A stretch of 64,000 bases of DNA, taken from Halictus rubicundus. Lineage: Eukaryota; Arthropoda; Insecta; Hymenoptera; Halictidae. A program made the position numbers and the translations under genes. This document shows positions 12,019 through 22,606 of this stretch, piece after piece. A model generated the notes under the pieces. It was given only the letters and a program-made list of their open reading frames with translations. It searched no databases and was not told the origin of the DNA. Position 1 is the first letter of the stretch. Every line of letters starts with the position of its first letter. Where the stretch lies: positions 2,702,501-2,766,500 of the forward strand of contig NC_135165.1 in the NCBI RefSeq assembly GCF_050948215.1, given 5' to 3'.

Positions 12019-13365
12019 TAGAACATTATTGGTATCGACACAAGGGTCAAGATGGCCGACCCTAAACAGTCAGCATTCCAGAGCCGAAGGTATAAAGATC
12101 CTTTGTTTACCATCGAGGGCCGAACAACAGCCAGGCAGGCAGGCAGGCGACGGTTCTCCGGGATTATAAAAATAGTTGTTATAAAATTCGCGGAATGTGG
12201 AGTACATGGGCCGTGCCGCGTCGGATGAACAACACATTAGTCAAAAGCAGTTTACGTGGTCGTCGAGCCCGGGCTGGTATTTGTGAGCTGTCTACCAATT
12301 TGTTTCACCGTTTGACAAATGCATTCGGGACCAGTATGGGCAAGTAGTTCGGCAAACTCGTTTGATGGAACGAAACGGCGGAGGGAAAAGTGAGGAAAAA
12401 TAAAGTGATACGAGTACCCGGTGCCAGTGGCGAGGAGGTGGATGGTCCGTCCTCGATGGTAGTGGTGGCCGAATGGTAGTGGTAGCGGCGTCGACGGCGT
12501 CGACGGCGGCGGCGTCGTCGGCGTCGGCGTCGGTGGCAGTCGACGGTGCTGGTGGTGGTAGTGGTGGTCCCCGGTATATGTCGGTGGCTACACCGGGGGA
12601 ATTGACGTTGGCGTTTACGTTATCGTCGGTGTTAGTCTTGCGATCGACGTCGGTGAACGTCGGTGAAATTCGTCGGCTGCGATGATGTTGGTACCGATGA
12701 TGACGGTGGAGGAAAAGGAAGCGTCCGCATTGGTCGGAGACGACGACGCCCGACGGGGGGGTATTCGTGTGCCCCCGGTAGAGGGGAACACAGGGCTCGA
12801 AGGGGAACAGAATGGCAGAGGGTGGCTCGCCACCGGCGTCGCCGCCGCCGCCGCCGTCGTGATTTGGGTTACTAAACTGTAAACAAATTCCAACTTTTTG
12901 TTCCATCGATTATCGATCGGCGCCGAGTGCACGGACCTCCGGGCACACTGGCACGCCGCGCGCGCTATAGACGCCCGGCTCCTATGAATAATACGGGCAT
13001 CGACGGTCGCGGCTGTCTCTAAGAATACTCCTCTTTCGTACAACCCTCCGCCGGCTATCTCACCCTTGCCACGAAACGTCGATTTCTCCCTCGAATCGGG
13101 CAAAGCTGCCGCGAGAGACCACAGCTTTTCGATCGGACCGCAAAATTCGAAACGTATCGCGCGAGCGATCCTCCTGCTCCTGGTAAACACTTCTTTCTAT
13201 TTTTCGGATATTTCATTGCACGATGTATCCGAAAGAGATGTGCCCTTCTCCGTCCGGTGTAGCCTTGAGAGGCCCCGAAGAGGGGTGTAACATGATGCAA
13301 AATTAGACAGAACTTTCCTGTATGTAACGATTTTTGAATTAAACTTTCACCAACGCGTTCCTAAT
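12019..13365. other. Noncoding stretch with a GC-rich core
   Basis: No gene is assigned. At 12052-12228 a 58-codon frame opens with ATG in a good context (CAAGATGGCC). It is followed by a (GGCA)n-like run near 12129-12146 and matches no known protein. TATAAAG occurs at 12091. The GC-rich trinucleotide part is listed separately. Past 12890 the sequence returns to ordinary composition. Confidence 0.45.
12420..12890. repeat. GC-rich, trinucleotide-rich island
   Basis: Degenerate GTC/GGC/GGT triplets fill 12470-12700, and a (GCC)n run lies at about 12838-12860. Several reading frames stay open on both strands (for example 12292-12906 on minus, 204 codons, Pro/Asp/Ala-rich) because the composition lacks stop codons. 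Such islands can mark insect promoters or first exons. I see no domain, signal peptide or convincing splice context, so coding status is unproven. Confidence 0.5.
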
Positions 13366-13462
13366 GCTTTTCCGATTAAAACGAGACCAAACACGACACA
13401 ATTCGGATCGCATTTGCCGGTTTGATGCACGGTTCAGTAGAACCTCGATTATCCGAACGAAG
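13366..13462 (+). repeat. pogo/Tigger-like dispersed repeat, copy 2 (best preserved)
   Basis: The repeat begins GCTTTTCCGATTAAAACGAG and continues with ACCAAACACGAC. It ends with CAGTAGAACCTCGATTATCC plus GAACG at 13435-13462. The last part closely matches the CAGT-AACCTCGATTATCCGAAC pattern of Tigger/pogo-type termini. The same two-part order occurs at 9678 and 37624, so the unit is a real repeat and not a lone terminus. No opposite terminus or transposase was found nearby. Confidence 0.55.
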
Positions 13463-14056
13463 TGAAATGTAAACTTCCAACCGGTGGAAAAATCAATGAA
13501 AGGATCGCGCGAAGGTTAACATTGTGCATTGTCAGGGTCGTGAGTCTGGTAGCACGACCGTTTCCACGAAGAGTTGTTTTGCTCCTGCGGTTTTATAGTG
13601 CAGGCGCTTTCTTCTACGCCGTTATGGCGCACAAAGTGTTTCTTGACGCGGGGCTTCCAGCAATGACGCGCTTTGCACCCTCAATCCGGTTTGAACTCCG
13701 ATTACGCGGTAGTCCGGAGTATTCCACCGAACCAACCGGCAGTTCTTCGTCCTTCTTCCAGTCGTATTATGTTCGAGTTGCAATTCTCGCGCGTCTTCAC
13801 CGGCGTCGCACCGGTTTACGATCGCGGGGCTGCTTCTCTCCGCGACGGTCTACCGCCGCCTCTTTCCATTCGCATTTGCATTTTTATATTTATCACGAAC
13901 GAGCGGCGCTCGCCTGCCCCGGTGTTCCTCGCCCTCGATTGTCATCGATGATTCCTCGTAGGTCTCCGATCGAAATTCCCGCAGGATGACTACGCGTGAA
14001 AACTTTCTTTTTTTTTTTTTGCTCTGATGGAAACGCTCGAGTAGAACTGGAAAGAA
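13463..14056. other. Noncoding stretch
   Basis: No gene is recognised. Overlapping open frames at 13462-13989 (175 codons) and 13673-13951 resemble nothing known. A run of T lies at about 14009-14021, just before the mariner remnant. Confidence 0.55.
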
Positions 14057-14100
14057 TTTATTAATTACGGTTGGGGAAAAAGAAATCCATTACTTTTACG
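14057..14100 (-). repeat. Degenerate mariner terminal inverted repeat
   Basis: Downstream of the transposase stop codon (reading on minus), the sequence ends in TTACGGTTGGGGAAAAAGAA as read on plus. This resembles the TTAGGTTGG-type termini of mellifera-subfamily mariner elements. It lies 20-60 bp beyond the stop, the expected place for the 3' terminus. Confidence 0.55.
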
Positions 14101-14118
14101 CGAACTTCGAGACTTTAT

Positions 14119-14373
14119 TTAACATGTTTCGGATCGTCCGATTTGGGTCAAATATGCGCCGTTTTGTTCCATAATTTGTTGCCATTTTAAAGGTAGCTTC
14201 ATAAAGCCTCTCTCATAGAAGTCTTGCTCCCTATTCGCGAAAAACTCTAGTGATCGATTTTCACAATCTTCTCTTGATGCCAATTTCTTACCAGTAAGGA
14301 AGTTTTGCGATGCAAGGAAAACGTGGCAATCGCTTGCTACCAGGTCTGGACTATATGGTGGATAGATAGTATA
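14119..14373 (-). pseudogene. mariner transposase, C-terminal fragment
   Basis: Read on minus, this frame encodes about 84 residues ending in a stop at 14119-14121. It opens with YTIYPPYSPDL, followed by VASDCHVF. This is the mariner block HPPYSPDLAPSDYHLF, and the D of ASD corresponds to the third catalytic Asp of the D,D34D triad. Next come a FLTGKKLASREDCEN-like stretch, FFANREQDFYERGF, and KWQQIMEQNGAYL, matching the family's C-terminal segment (YERGIEKLPKRW.. and NG.Y). A full transposase is about 345 residues. Here a stop (TGA) lies just upstream of the YTIY segment, and about three quarters of the protein, including the HTH region and the first two catalytic Asp residues, is absent. 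It is a dead copy. Just upstream another frame reads LEPV, suggesting a one-base loss at that point. Confidence 0.9.
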
Positions 14374-14960
14374 TCAACTGGTTCGAGAACGAGCCGTGTT
14401 AATACGAGAAAATTTTTGTGAAAATAATTGTCACTCGTCGGACTTTTTGCCACGCTAAGGAATTGTCTAACATACCGTGGAGGTTCGAATTCATTTAGGT
14501 GGCCCGACCATTGGCGCAACTTCTCAGCGAAATATAGAAGCTCGAGAGCAGCCCGGCGAAATAACGCACGGAGATGCAAACTAGCAAAAAAGGTGGAGGC
14601 AGGTACGGTGTCCCAGCTGAGCAAACCGACCAGGAAAGGGTCCTTTATGTTGGCGCGGATATCCACAACGAGTCTCAATCACCGGCTGCTAAACGGCAGT
14701 CGAGTTAATCAGCTTAGCCCGGCGAAATCTCTTCTCTCTTCTTTCGTGCCGGTTGCAGTTCATCCTGATTCGATTATACGACCGGGAGAAGCCGTTGACA
14801 CTTCCGACAATGTCCGTTTGTCAGGGATTTGCCAGTAATGGGGCAGTTGTCGGCTAAACTCGCATTCTGCATTCCAGTTCTCGCGAACCAATCTTTCACG
14901 CCTAATTGGATCTCCAGGAACCAAGACACAATAACCGCAACGTTACAAAACACTGTGTGC
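14374..14960. other. Noncoding stretch upstream of the mariner fragment
   Basis: This is where the remainder of a mariner would lie. Frames at 14337-14678 (minus) and 14428-14838 (plus) are open but show no transposase motif such as the central HDNA.PH block. The mariner 5' part therefore seems to have been replaced or lost, not merely frameshifted. Confidence 0.5.
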
Positions 14961-15447
14961 CTGCGACTTCTCAACCGATTCTTAATCACTCTCCTTTGAA
15001 AGAAAGACGAGCATTCGTATAGCGCCGTAAATGTGATATTCTCGGATTCTCTTGGATTCTCTGATGATGCTCAACTCTTGGACACTTTTGCGCAAATATT
15101 TCCTATTCATAACTGTCGAGTAGGTACAATTTAAAACGTTAGAAGAATTTAGAAAGCGTTATTTTCGCAGGGCGAGAGCGTAAACAAATAGCTAAATAAA
15201 GGTCTGCGCCTTCTCAACCGATTCTTAATCATTCTCCGATGAAATCAAGACGAGCATTCGCATAGAGCCGTAAATGTAATATTCTCGGATTCTCTTGGAT
15301 TCTCTGATAATGCTCAACTCTTGGACACTTTTGCGCAAATATTTCCTATTCATAACTGTCGAGTAGGTACAATTCATAAAACGTTAGAAGAATTTAGAAA
15401 GCGTTATTTTCGCAGGACGAGAGCGTAAACAAATAGCTAAATAAAGG
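14961..15447 (+). repeat. Two-copy tandem duplication, ~243 bp unit
   Basis: The first unit (14961-15203) and second unit (15204-15447) run from CTGCGACTTCTCAACCGATT to GCTAAATAAAGG. They differ at only a few positions, including a small indel in CTTTGAAAGAAAG and one near CAATT(C)A. Each contains CTCGGATTCTCTTGGATTCT. High identity indicates a recent local duplication. No open frame spans the unit. Confidence 0.9.
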
Positions 15448-16348
15448 GGATCGGTATTTTTCTCTGGCAAATATCGCCAGCATAAAACGGTTTTCACCAG
15501 ACATCGGAGCAGAGCTGATCGCAGTTGTTTTCGAGCTCGCATGACCGATTATTCGGGGTGCGAACGTTACGCCGCGTCGTAACCAATGGGAGAAGCGGGA
15601 CATTTCGCCGGCACGGCTCGCGATTTTATGCGGTAACTTTACCACGTCGATTTCGCGCTCGCGACTTGCGAACCGAACCGGAACGAGTTTCGCGAGGGCT
15701 CGGATTAATATTGGAAACGGGTTAAAACGGTTCGCAACGCGAGCAGAAGCCGGCGCGGCGCGACGCGCGTCGGTAGCCTAATGAGCCACGCAACCAACCC
15801 CCGTCAGAATGCCACTTGATTGCCCGTTCGCTAAGAAACGGTGACCCGGCTGGCCCCGGCGTCTAAATTAGGCAATTTACGCGGACCGACGCTTGGCCGA
15901 TTCAACGGCGTCGCTGGTTCCTTTCAGTTGCAAAACCGTGCCCGGCCATTAGTCGCGGCGGGGCCGAAAGAAGGGACGACCGCAGGCGGCAGCAGGTTTT
16001 ATATTCGTCGCTTCTTCGCGGCTCTTCGTATATTAGCCGAGCCAGAGAAGGCCGGCGTACACGGGTCCGCTAATATCTTTTGACGCTCCCCCCTCCCCTC
16101 GAGTCAACAAAAATATTTTCTGCCATTCTATGACGGAGGCGTTGAAAGATTTGTAAAGAGCCCGCTGCATTCGCCAGCTCACCTGTACTCCCTCGTTCAT
16201 TCCTGGATACCAGAATTGGAACAAAATCTCTGTCGTCAGGTAAAAATTTCATGGTAATAATTAGTTCCCGTCCACACGTACGTTTCCTTGCAGATTACAG
16301 ATTTTTCGCACGATTTAGTGGTGATCCGTATTGGGATACAGGTGTATA
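15448..16348. other. Noncoding, GC-rich stretch
   Basis: No gene is recognised. CGCG-rich DNA occurs at 15730-15780 and 15840-16030, where short open frames are chance products. Nothing else is seen up to the TA-flanked element. Confidence 0.55.
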
Positions 16349-16754
16349 TACAGGGTCATCCGTTTTTAAACGGCCAAACGTCAACCAGCTATAGAGGACC
16401 CCATATGGAACAACTTTCACCCCTAACACTTGTTTTGATTCGAAGTTATTTCATTCAGTCTCCACGGCGTGCCCCATGTCAAGAAAACCAAGATCCAAAG
16501 GTCATACAGAAAAGTTGACTGAATAAAAAAGATGCCTCTATTTATTTTAAACCGAACAAAGGAAAAATCATCAAGATACATAATCGCAGTCCTAATATAT
16601 TTAATCTTAAGTGAACGCAAAAAATGACGGGGTTTTGCAATTATCTAAAAATCAAAAGACCGAATCAAAAAAAGTGTTAGGGGTGAAAGTTGTTTCATTT
16701 GGGGTCCTCTATAGCTGGTTGACGTTTGACCGTTTAAAGACGGACGACCCTGTA
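16349..16754 (-). mobile_element. TA-flanked inverted-repeat element (404-406 bp family), copy 1
   Basis: The element starts TACAGGGTCATCCGTTTTTA and ends with the complement CGGACGACCCTGTA, and is flanked by TA. The inverted repeats extend for about 90 bp and include AAACGTCAACCAGCTATA and CACCCCTAACACTT. A second copy lies at 60162-60565 in the opposite orientation. TA flanks suggest a Tc1/mariner-type target, but the termini match no family I can name. The middle has a 65-codon open frame (16423-16620, minus) that is also open in copy 2. Confidence 0.8.
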
Positions 16755-17693
16755 TACAATGAAAGCACACTCTTTTACAGTATACGGAATAGAGATTATA
16801 TTTCAATAGAGTCTCTGATAGCACGTCGTCAGACACGTATTTACGGTTTGAGAGAAACGTCGCGAATGAAACAAGAAAACGAAACTGAGGTCCAATATGA
16901 ACATCAGAGGATCGAGGGTCCCATGCCCCGGGGACAACATACAATGTATATTAACTGCAGATACAATGTATATCAAAAGCCGATTCAAAGGATGCTTCCT
17001 TCCAAAGAAATAACAGATTCATTTTGTTCCGTTTATGAAATAAATTCCAACGATCCGTAGAAGGATGGAAAAGCGCGATTCCGTTCTGAAGCGGGCATGA
17101 GCGAGTCGCGGGTATTCGGGAGCCGGCCGGCGGTGTTGTAGCGGTGTAAAGTCGATGTATTACTACGTTCCAAAGCGAACAAGTAAATAAGTAAGCGTCC
17201 GAATTGCCCGCCGCACCTTCCGGACCTGGACCAGCCAAAGCAATTTGCGACACGCGAGGTTTGCAACCGCGCCTCGGGCACTCGCCACGCGCCGCTCGCC
17301 CTCTATATGGAGCAGTCTCGTCACTTGATACCGAATCACCGGATTGTTACCGGTCCGTCACGATCGCGATGCCGATTAACCCATTAGCGGATCCCTTTGC
17401 AACCAATCTTCGCAACTACTTCCAACTTACAACGAACATTCGCTCGTCTCACGCCATTGCAGATCTAGTTATCGTAAGTACATCCGAGTTTCAGCGAAGG
17501 CGCCTTGCATTACAAAATTGCGGATTTTATGGCAAAAACGAGTAAGTGCAATTTAAAGCAGCGCACAGATTAAAAATTTTTGAAATCAATGGTTTCAGCT
17601 GATTGCGATCATTAAAGAAAGAGTGAGACCTTTATTTGGATAACAACCTTAGACCTTCGGACCTCTTCTTGCATAAAGAAAACTTTATGACAA
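16755..17693. other. Noncoding stretch
   Basis: No gene is recognised. GC-rich sequence fills 17090-17330. A GTAAGT donor-like site at 17474 stands alone, without a coding frame to support it. Confidence 0.55.
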
Positions 17694-18183
17694 TTAACCC
17701 TCAGCACTCGAATGGTGACTGTAAGGCACCACTAAGAATTGCTATATCATTATTCTAAATATTTTTTAAATTATTAAATTTGGTTACATTTAACCCTTTG
17801 CACTCGGCACTACTTTCAATGTAAAATTTAACTTTTCTTCCGTCTTACAATATTTTCAATTTATTCAAACGAAACTGATCCGATTTCTACATATAGTATT
17901 TGAATGTTTAGTCATTAAATACAAATACTGTGATGTAACAAATATTTTGTAATATTTTTTGTAATTTCATTGAAATAATGCCACAACAATTTCTGGTGGT
18001 GCTTCAGAGTCACCATTCGAGCGCTAAGGGTTAATAAATTACTGAGCATTTCAGTTTTGTAGGAGTAAATTGCACCATTCCCGTACGCATAACACGAAAA
18101 ATATATGTACAGAAGGGAAATATTCCAGGTCGGAAGAAATGTTTCGTTTTGGGGTTATAATAGCTTCGAGTGCAAAGGGTTAA
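17694..18183 (+). mobile_element. Family A TTAA element interrupted by another A element
   Basis: The outer copy begins TTAACCCTCAGCACTCGAAT and ends GCTTCGAGTGCAAAGGGTTA plus A. It carries the family interior TGGTGACTGTAAGGCACCAC. Removing the nested insertion and one TTAA leaves 249 bp, exactly the length of the intact A copies at 11556 and 33715. This supports clean insertion at an internal TTAA. The sequence just outside the insertion (TAAATTACTGAGCATTTCAG) continues the outer element, as uninterrupted copies show. Confidence 0.85.
17790..18034 (-). mobile_element. Family A TTAA element nested in another family A copy
   Basis: The element is 245 bp, bounded by TTAA, in reverse orientation. 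It starts TTAACCCTTTGCACTCGGCA and ends CGAGCGCTAAGGGTTAA. Its interior reads GAAACTGATCCGATTTCTAC and then GGTGGTGCTTCAGAGTCACC, the complement of the copy at 11556. It is flanked on both sides by the two halves of the outer copy, giving the order of events directly. Confidence 0.85.
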
Positions 18184-19223
18184 CGCATAGTTCAACCTCC
18201 GTTCCGACCTGCGAATAAATTATAAACATGCCACAGCACTTCGCACGGTGTTAGTATCTTTTGCTCTGGAGGCCAGGATCGAGATGAAAATTGTTGCAAG
18301 AGGCCACGTGGTGTAATTCGACGTTGCTGCTACGCGTTTGTGTGAGTGGAACGTTGTGACAGGACAATTCAAGCGGAGGTTTAAAGCGGTTCATTATTGA
18401 ACGTTCGAGTTAGGGTCCTGCCGAGGCTAAAGAAGATCTAATCCACGACAGAGTATCAATGGAGTTTGAAATCCAGGAGGGCGTTGACGCCCCGAGGCTT
18501 CCGTGGGTAAACAATTTGACAGAACATTATGGTATTTCTATGAAGGTCCCCTCCGCAGCCGAAAACTGCCCGGCTATTCGACTGTCTTATAAATATGTAC
18601 GAACACCATGTGCACGTATATCACACTGAAAGGGTTGAAAGTCTGTCGGTTTCTTCGAGGCGAGCATGCCAAGCCATATATCGATCAATGTAGCTCGTAA
18701 ATACGACTTTACTCGCATCTGTTTATCGGTGTGGTGTATAAATAACTGTCGCTTTTGAGCCTCCATCATCGATATTGCCGGGGATAAATTCCTAATATTA
18801 TATTCCGCTCGCGAAAATTACTGTTCTTGTAAAACGAGTCATTTAGGCGTGAGTTACACCCGGGTCGGCCGTTCTCACTCTCATTTTCCCAGCACGCCTA
18901 CTCGTTTTCGAGCTTCGATCGAAAAATATCGAATTACTTCCACCGATTTCCACCAATTTCTTGCAATAAGTATGAATCGACGACTATTCTTCGACTTTCA
19001 ACAGCTGAAAGATAATTAAAAACTCTGTGTCAATTCTGATCATCGTTGTTCCGATCAAACGGAACTGATATCTCTCGTCCATAAATTAACGAAGAAGCAT
19101 GATGCATCTTGATTGACCGCAGATCGCGCGGCGCATTTCGTTGAAAGAATCGGCGAGTCACCCACGCAACGGTTTCAATTCCTCTTTCTCCCGTTCTCCG
19201 GGGGTCATAACCTTGGCTGCTCG

Positions 19224-19281
<58 letters not shown>

Positions 19282-20429
19282 TGTAAGATCTAAAACAATG
19301 CGACGGTACAAAAGGTAAATGAGAACCACTGGGGATCGGGACGAACCGCGTGGCCGCGTGGTCGCGGAAGATAACCAAGAGCTTAATTGTTTCTGGTCTG
19401 GCAACTCTCTATGCAGTTTGCAGTACGTAGCCGGCGAAGGTGCGCCTTTGTTCGTCAAATCGAACGCAAAATTTGCATGCACGGCCGAACGTGAACCACC
19501 CCCTCTCAACTTTCAACTATTTCACCAGGAAAAAACCAGGATGACCACGCCTTCTCTACAAATGCGATTCATCTATGCTGCCCGATCTGCAGTTGTCACA
19601 CAAATGTCAAAATTGAAGTTGCTCTCGCGTCTTATCGGTCTTATCTGCACGCTTGCAATTCCATCGTTTGGCCATATTTCAAGGAACGGCCGCCACTCTC
19701 GGGACTCGGGTCCGTTCTGACCCCAGTTGGCGAATGTTCCATCTAAATTCTAATTTTCAAGAAAGGGGGTCAAAGCTGATCTTCCAGGAAATTTAGCGAA
19801 TTTTTATTCGAGATAACTATTCTCAATAATGTTAATAGAAATAATGGAATACCATTTTTAGATGGTTTAAATATTTCCGCTCTAATATCTACTCATTTTT
19901 ATCGCGAACGTATGTGAACCACAGTCTAGTAATTATTCCGCGCAAAGAATGATTTAATTGGCAAGTCGCACGTAATATTGTCTTGCCCGAAATATGGATG
20001 CCGCGCTTAGCGTTTAAATATGTATTTCATATTTCTAGACCGTGGAGATATTTTGTCAGCATGCCAAGCCAACTGCAAGCAAATTGGGAGCATCGAAGTG
20101 CATGAATCCCTGATTATATTGAAATCAAGCGGTACATTAAACGAGATTACATCACGGTGCGATACATTCAACAGGAGTTGCGATTCCTCCAAGGAAATTT
20201 CCCACGGTGGTCATTTAATCAGCCATTACAAACCAAACTGCATACGGGGGAAACCTTATATATGCTATTCCTTAATTTTAATAATTATCGCAGGAGAACC
20301 GTACTCTGAATCATGACAGGACCACGGATTTATAAATATCCATGAAACTTCAGTTTGTTGCAATCGGTGCACAACATTTTCACCGATCTTTGCAAAAACC
20401 AAAAACGCCGACAAATTTTCACGAGAATC
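18184..20429. other. Noncoding stretch with a (CA)n microsatellite
   Basis: No gene is recognised. A 159-codon minus frame at 19030-19509 is a (CA)n artefact (a poly Cys-Val run). Nothing else is noted apart from the microsatellite listed separately. Confidence 0.6.
19226..19274. repeat. (CA)24 microsatellite
   Basis: There are 49 uninterrupted bases of alternating C and A. Long perfect CA/TG tracts are highly polymorphic and can adopt Z-DNA. No gene context is evident. Confidence 0.98.
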
Positions 20430-20655
20430 ACGAGCGTTATGTGCGAGCGTTATGTTTGTTTTATTTTATTTTGATATATTGTTATTTTATATTTTTATGT
20501 CCGTTTTTATTATGCTTATTATATTGAAAAGCGGCATTAGCTCTCTCTCTCTCTCTCTCTCTCTGTGTATTTAGTGGTCTGCGATTTTGCGAGTTGAAGG
20601 AGATGTGATGTAATGGGATTGTAACCCTGAGGGGAACAATCAATGAATACATACA
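20430..20655 (+). repeat. Dispersed retroposon-like repeat, copy 2
   Basis: This copy is homologous to 5930-6208, with the same succession: CGAGCGTTATG, the T/ATTTT-rich part, TATTGAAAAGCGGCATTAG, a (CT)12 run at 20541-20564, TTAGTGGTCTGCGATTTTGC and TGTAACCCTGAGGGGAACAA. The copies diverge after CAATGAATAC. The shared (CT)n position implies that the microsatellite is part of the repeat itself. No coding sequence is present. Confidence 0.6.
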
Positions 20656-22606
20656 ACTTTCACGAGAATCGAACAACTATTGAAGCAAGAATTTTACTCA
20701 AAATTGATTGTAGCCTAGTACTGAAAACCCAAGAGGAAGTGGATTTTGCAGCACAAAAGAGAGAATCGATTATTTTACGGTATCTGGAACGAGGGAACGG
20801 GCAGATCTTTGCGCGGAGGAGCGCATGTGGAATCGAAATCATGTTCTCGGTCCGACATCGTTCGCGATACTCGCCGATCGCCATTAGTCGAGCGGCGGCG
20901 GCGGCGGCGGCCATCGATGCCTCGGCTTCATCTCGGGCATTTTATCATCGTGAGAAAAATGACAGCGCAAGAACGTGCGAGCTCCATAAACCCATAGGCG
21001 TATGGTAATATACGGTGGAACGGTTTACGGTTTGTTACGCGCGGGACGCATACACGCGCGCGTATTTGTTTACGGTTGTCGGTGTGCGCGACAAACAGGG
21101 CCGTGCATGTGTATAGTACTTGTACACATGTCAGCGTATGCGCATGGCGCTTATTTAGTGGCGCGTCGGCGCCTTTTTTCCCCCGTAGGGCCCCGAGGTC
21201 GATGGGTCAGTTGGGCGGGGATGGAAGTCCTCCTCTTAGCTTGCCCTTAGAGGATCCTACACCCAGATCGCGTGTCTTCGGAACGAACGAACATCCACGG
21301 GTATCGGCCCTTCAAAGCGAACCGGGCGCACCCTTTGCGACGAGAATTTTCGGCGCAAAAACTTTAACAACTCGGAAACTAATTCCGGGACCAATATTGA
21401 CATAACTTCTTCTTCTTCTTCTTCTCTAAGCATTAGGAATTTTATTCCCAAACTTTTGCCCACCGTTTACGAGACACCCTGTACAGTACCGATGACGGAG
21501 CATACTTTCACCGATACAGTCCGTAAATTTCGTCGAAAAGTGAATAAAATCAAAGACGCAGCGCGGCATAAAACTGTGCTGTCCGAGAAGAGAAAATAAA
21601 ACGCGTGTACCGCAGCCGAGAAGAAAAATCCTCGGGGAGATTAAATTTTATACAGTTAGTAAATTTCATCGAGAGGTTAATAAAATCGCGTTGTAATTCC
21701 GTTAAAAATCTATGCTGAAAACGGGAAGTAAAGCCGCGGCGAACGGCGAAGGACTCGCGCGGAGAAAGATCGAGGAGACCGGGCAAGGAAAACAGGAAAG
21801 AAATAAAGAACGTTAAAGAACAACCAAGAGAAACGGAAACGGAAGACGAACGAGGGGTGTGTGTGTGTGTATGCGAACCCGTAGAACATAGGTGGGAAAA
21901 GTGTTGCGGAATAAACTAGGAGGGTAGGAAACGGCGTCGTGGGGGATGCGCCCCGGACAGAAGAAGATATCTAGTCCCGATTTATTTACGACTGTATAAC
22001 GATAAAGAGAAGAACGACCTGACGAAGAGAGCCGCAACTCACGGTTCACCTTGCGCCTTTATTTACGAGCGATACACTCCTTTTCGCACCGTTCTTCAGG
22101 TTCGCGCATTGTCGTCCACCTTCGCATTCTCGCACCCCGTTCGACTTTACCGACTGTAAATTTGCGACATTATTGTCGGATCTGCATCGCTACCGTCCCG
22201 TTTCATTCACCGAATCACCTATTTATGATCCTCCTACGGAGCCCGATGACGTTCGCCGCATTGTTTTATCATTCGTCCCGGTGGAAAAAGATCGAGCGCC
22301 ATTCGAATCCTTTGGAAACACCATTAAGACGCCGTTGTAACGCGACACGTCCCGCCATTTTCCCCCCCGGTATACTGTGTTCGAATTCTACAAGACTCCG
22401 TCGTAAAACACGATCGACGGCCGAATCTAAAAACAATTTAGCTTCTCCGCGCGCGGAAAACATTGAAATTTTATGCATTCCTCGCTGCGGAATTCACACC
22501 GATCCGATGATGCGTTCGAGCGCGGTTGTCGAGATCTGCAAAATTCCTATTTTTCAGAAACAAGGTTCTTCCCCAAAAATTTTGCGCATTTGTTCGGCTA
22601 TATATT
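20656..22606. other. Noncoding stretch with several simple repeats
   Basis: No gene is recognised. A (GCG)n run lies at 20891-20911, a (TTC)n run at 21405-21426 and a (GT)n run near 21857-21873. A 217-codon plus frame (22051-22704) resembles no known protein and runs into the family C element, which argues against it being a gene. Confidence 0.6.
21355..21487. repeat. Possible single end of a DNA transposon
   Basis: The segment ends CCGTTTACGAGACACCCTGT plus ACA. ACAGGGTGTCTCG-type ends are frequent on insect DNA elements. The opposite end was not found within the next kilobase on either side, so this may be a truncated copy. It also contains the (TTC)n run. Confidence 0.3.

Noticed and set aside
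12292..12906. 204-codon minus frame rich in Pro, Asp and Ala
   Set aside because: The openness follows from GTC/GGC triplet repeats. The opposite strand is also open, and the repeats are imperfect without codon-level conservation that I can test.
14456..14530. tRNA-like GGTTCGAATTC near 14484 and similar strings at 62095
   Set aside because: No A box, acceptor stem or anticodon arm can be folded around them.
16423..16620. 65-codon frame inside the TA-flanked element, also open in copy 2
   Set aside because: As a gene: about half of the differences between copies change the amino acid and there is no transposase motif, so shared ancestry of the element explains the similarity.
17465..17485. 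Isolated GTAAGT/GTAAGC donor-like sites (17474, 24538, 47493, 50440)
   Set aside because: None ends a recognisable coding frame and such hexamers are expected by chance in 64 kb.
19030..19509. 159-codon minus frame with alternating Cys-Val
   Set aside because: It is a translation of the (CA)n microsatellite.
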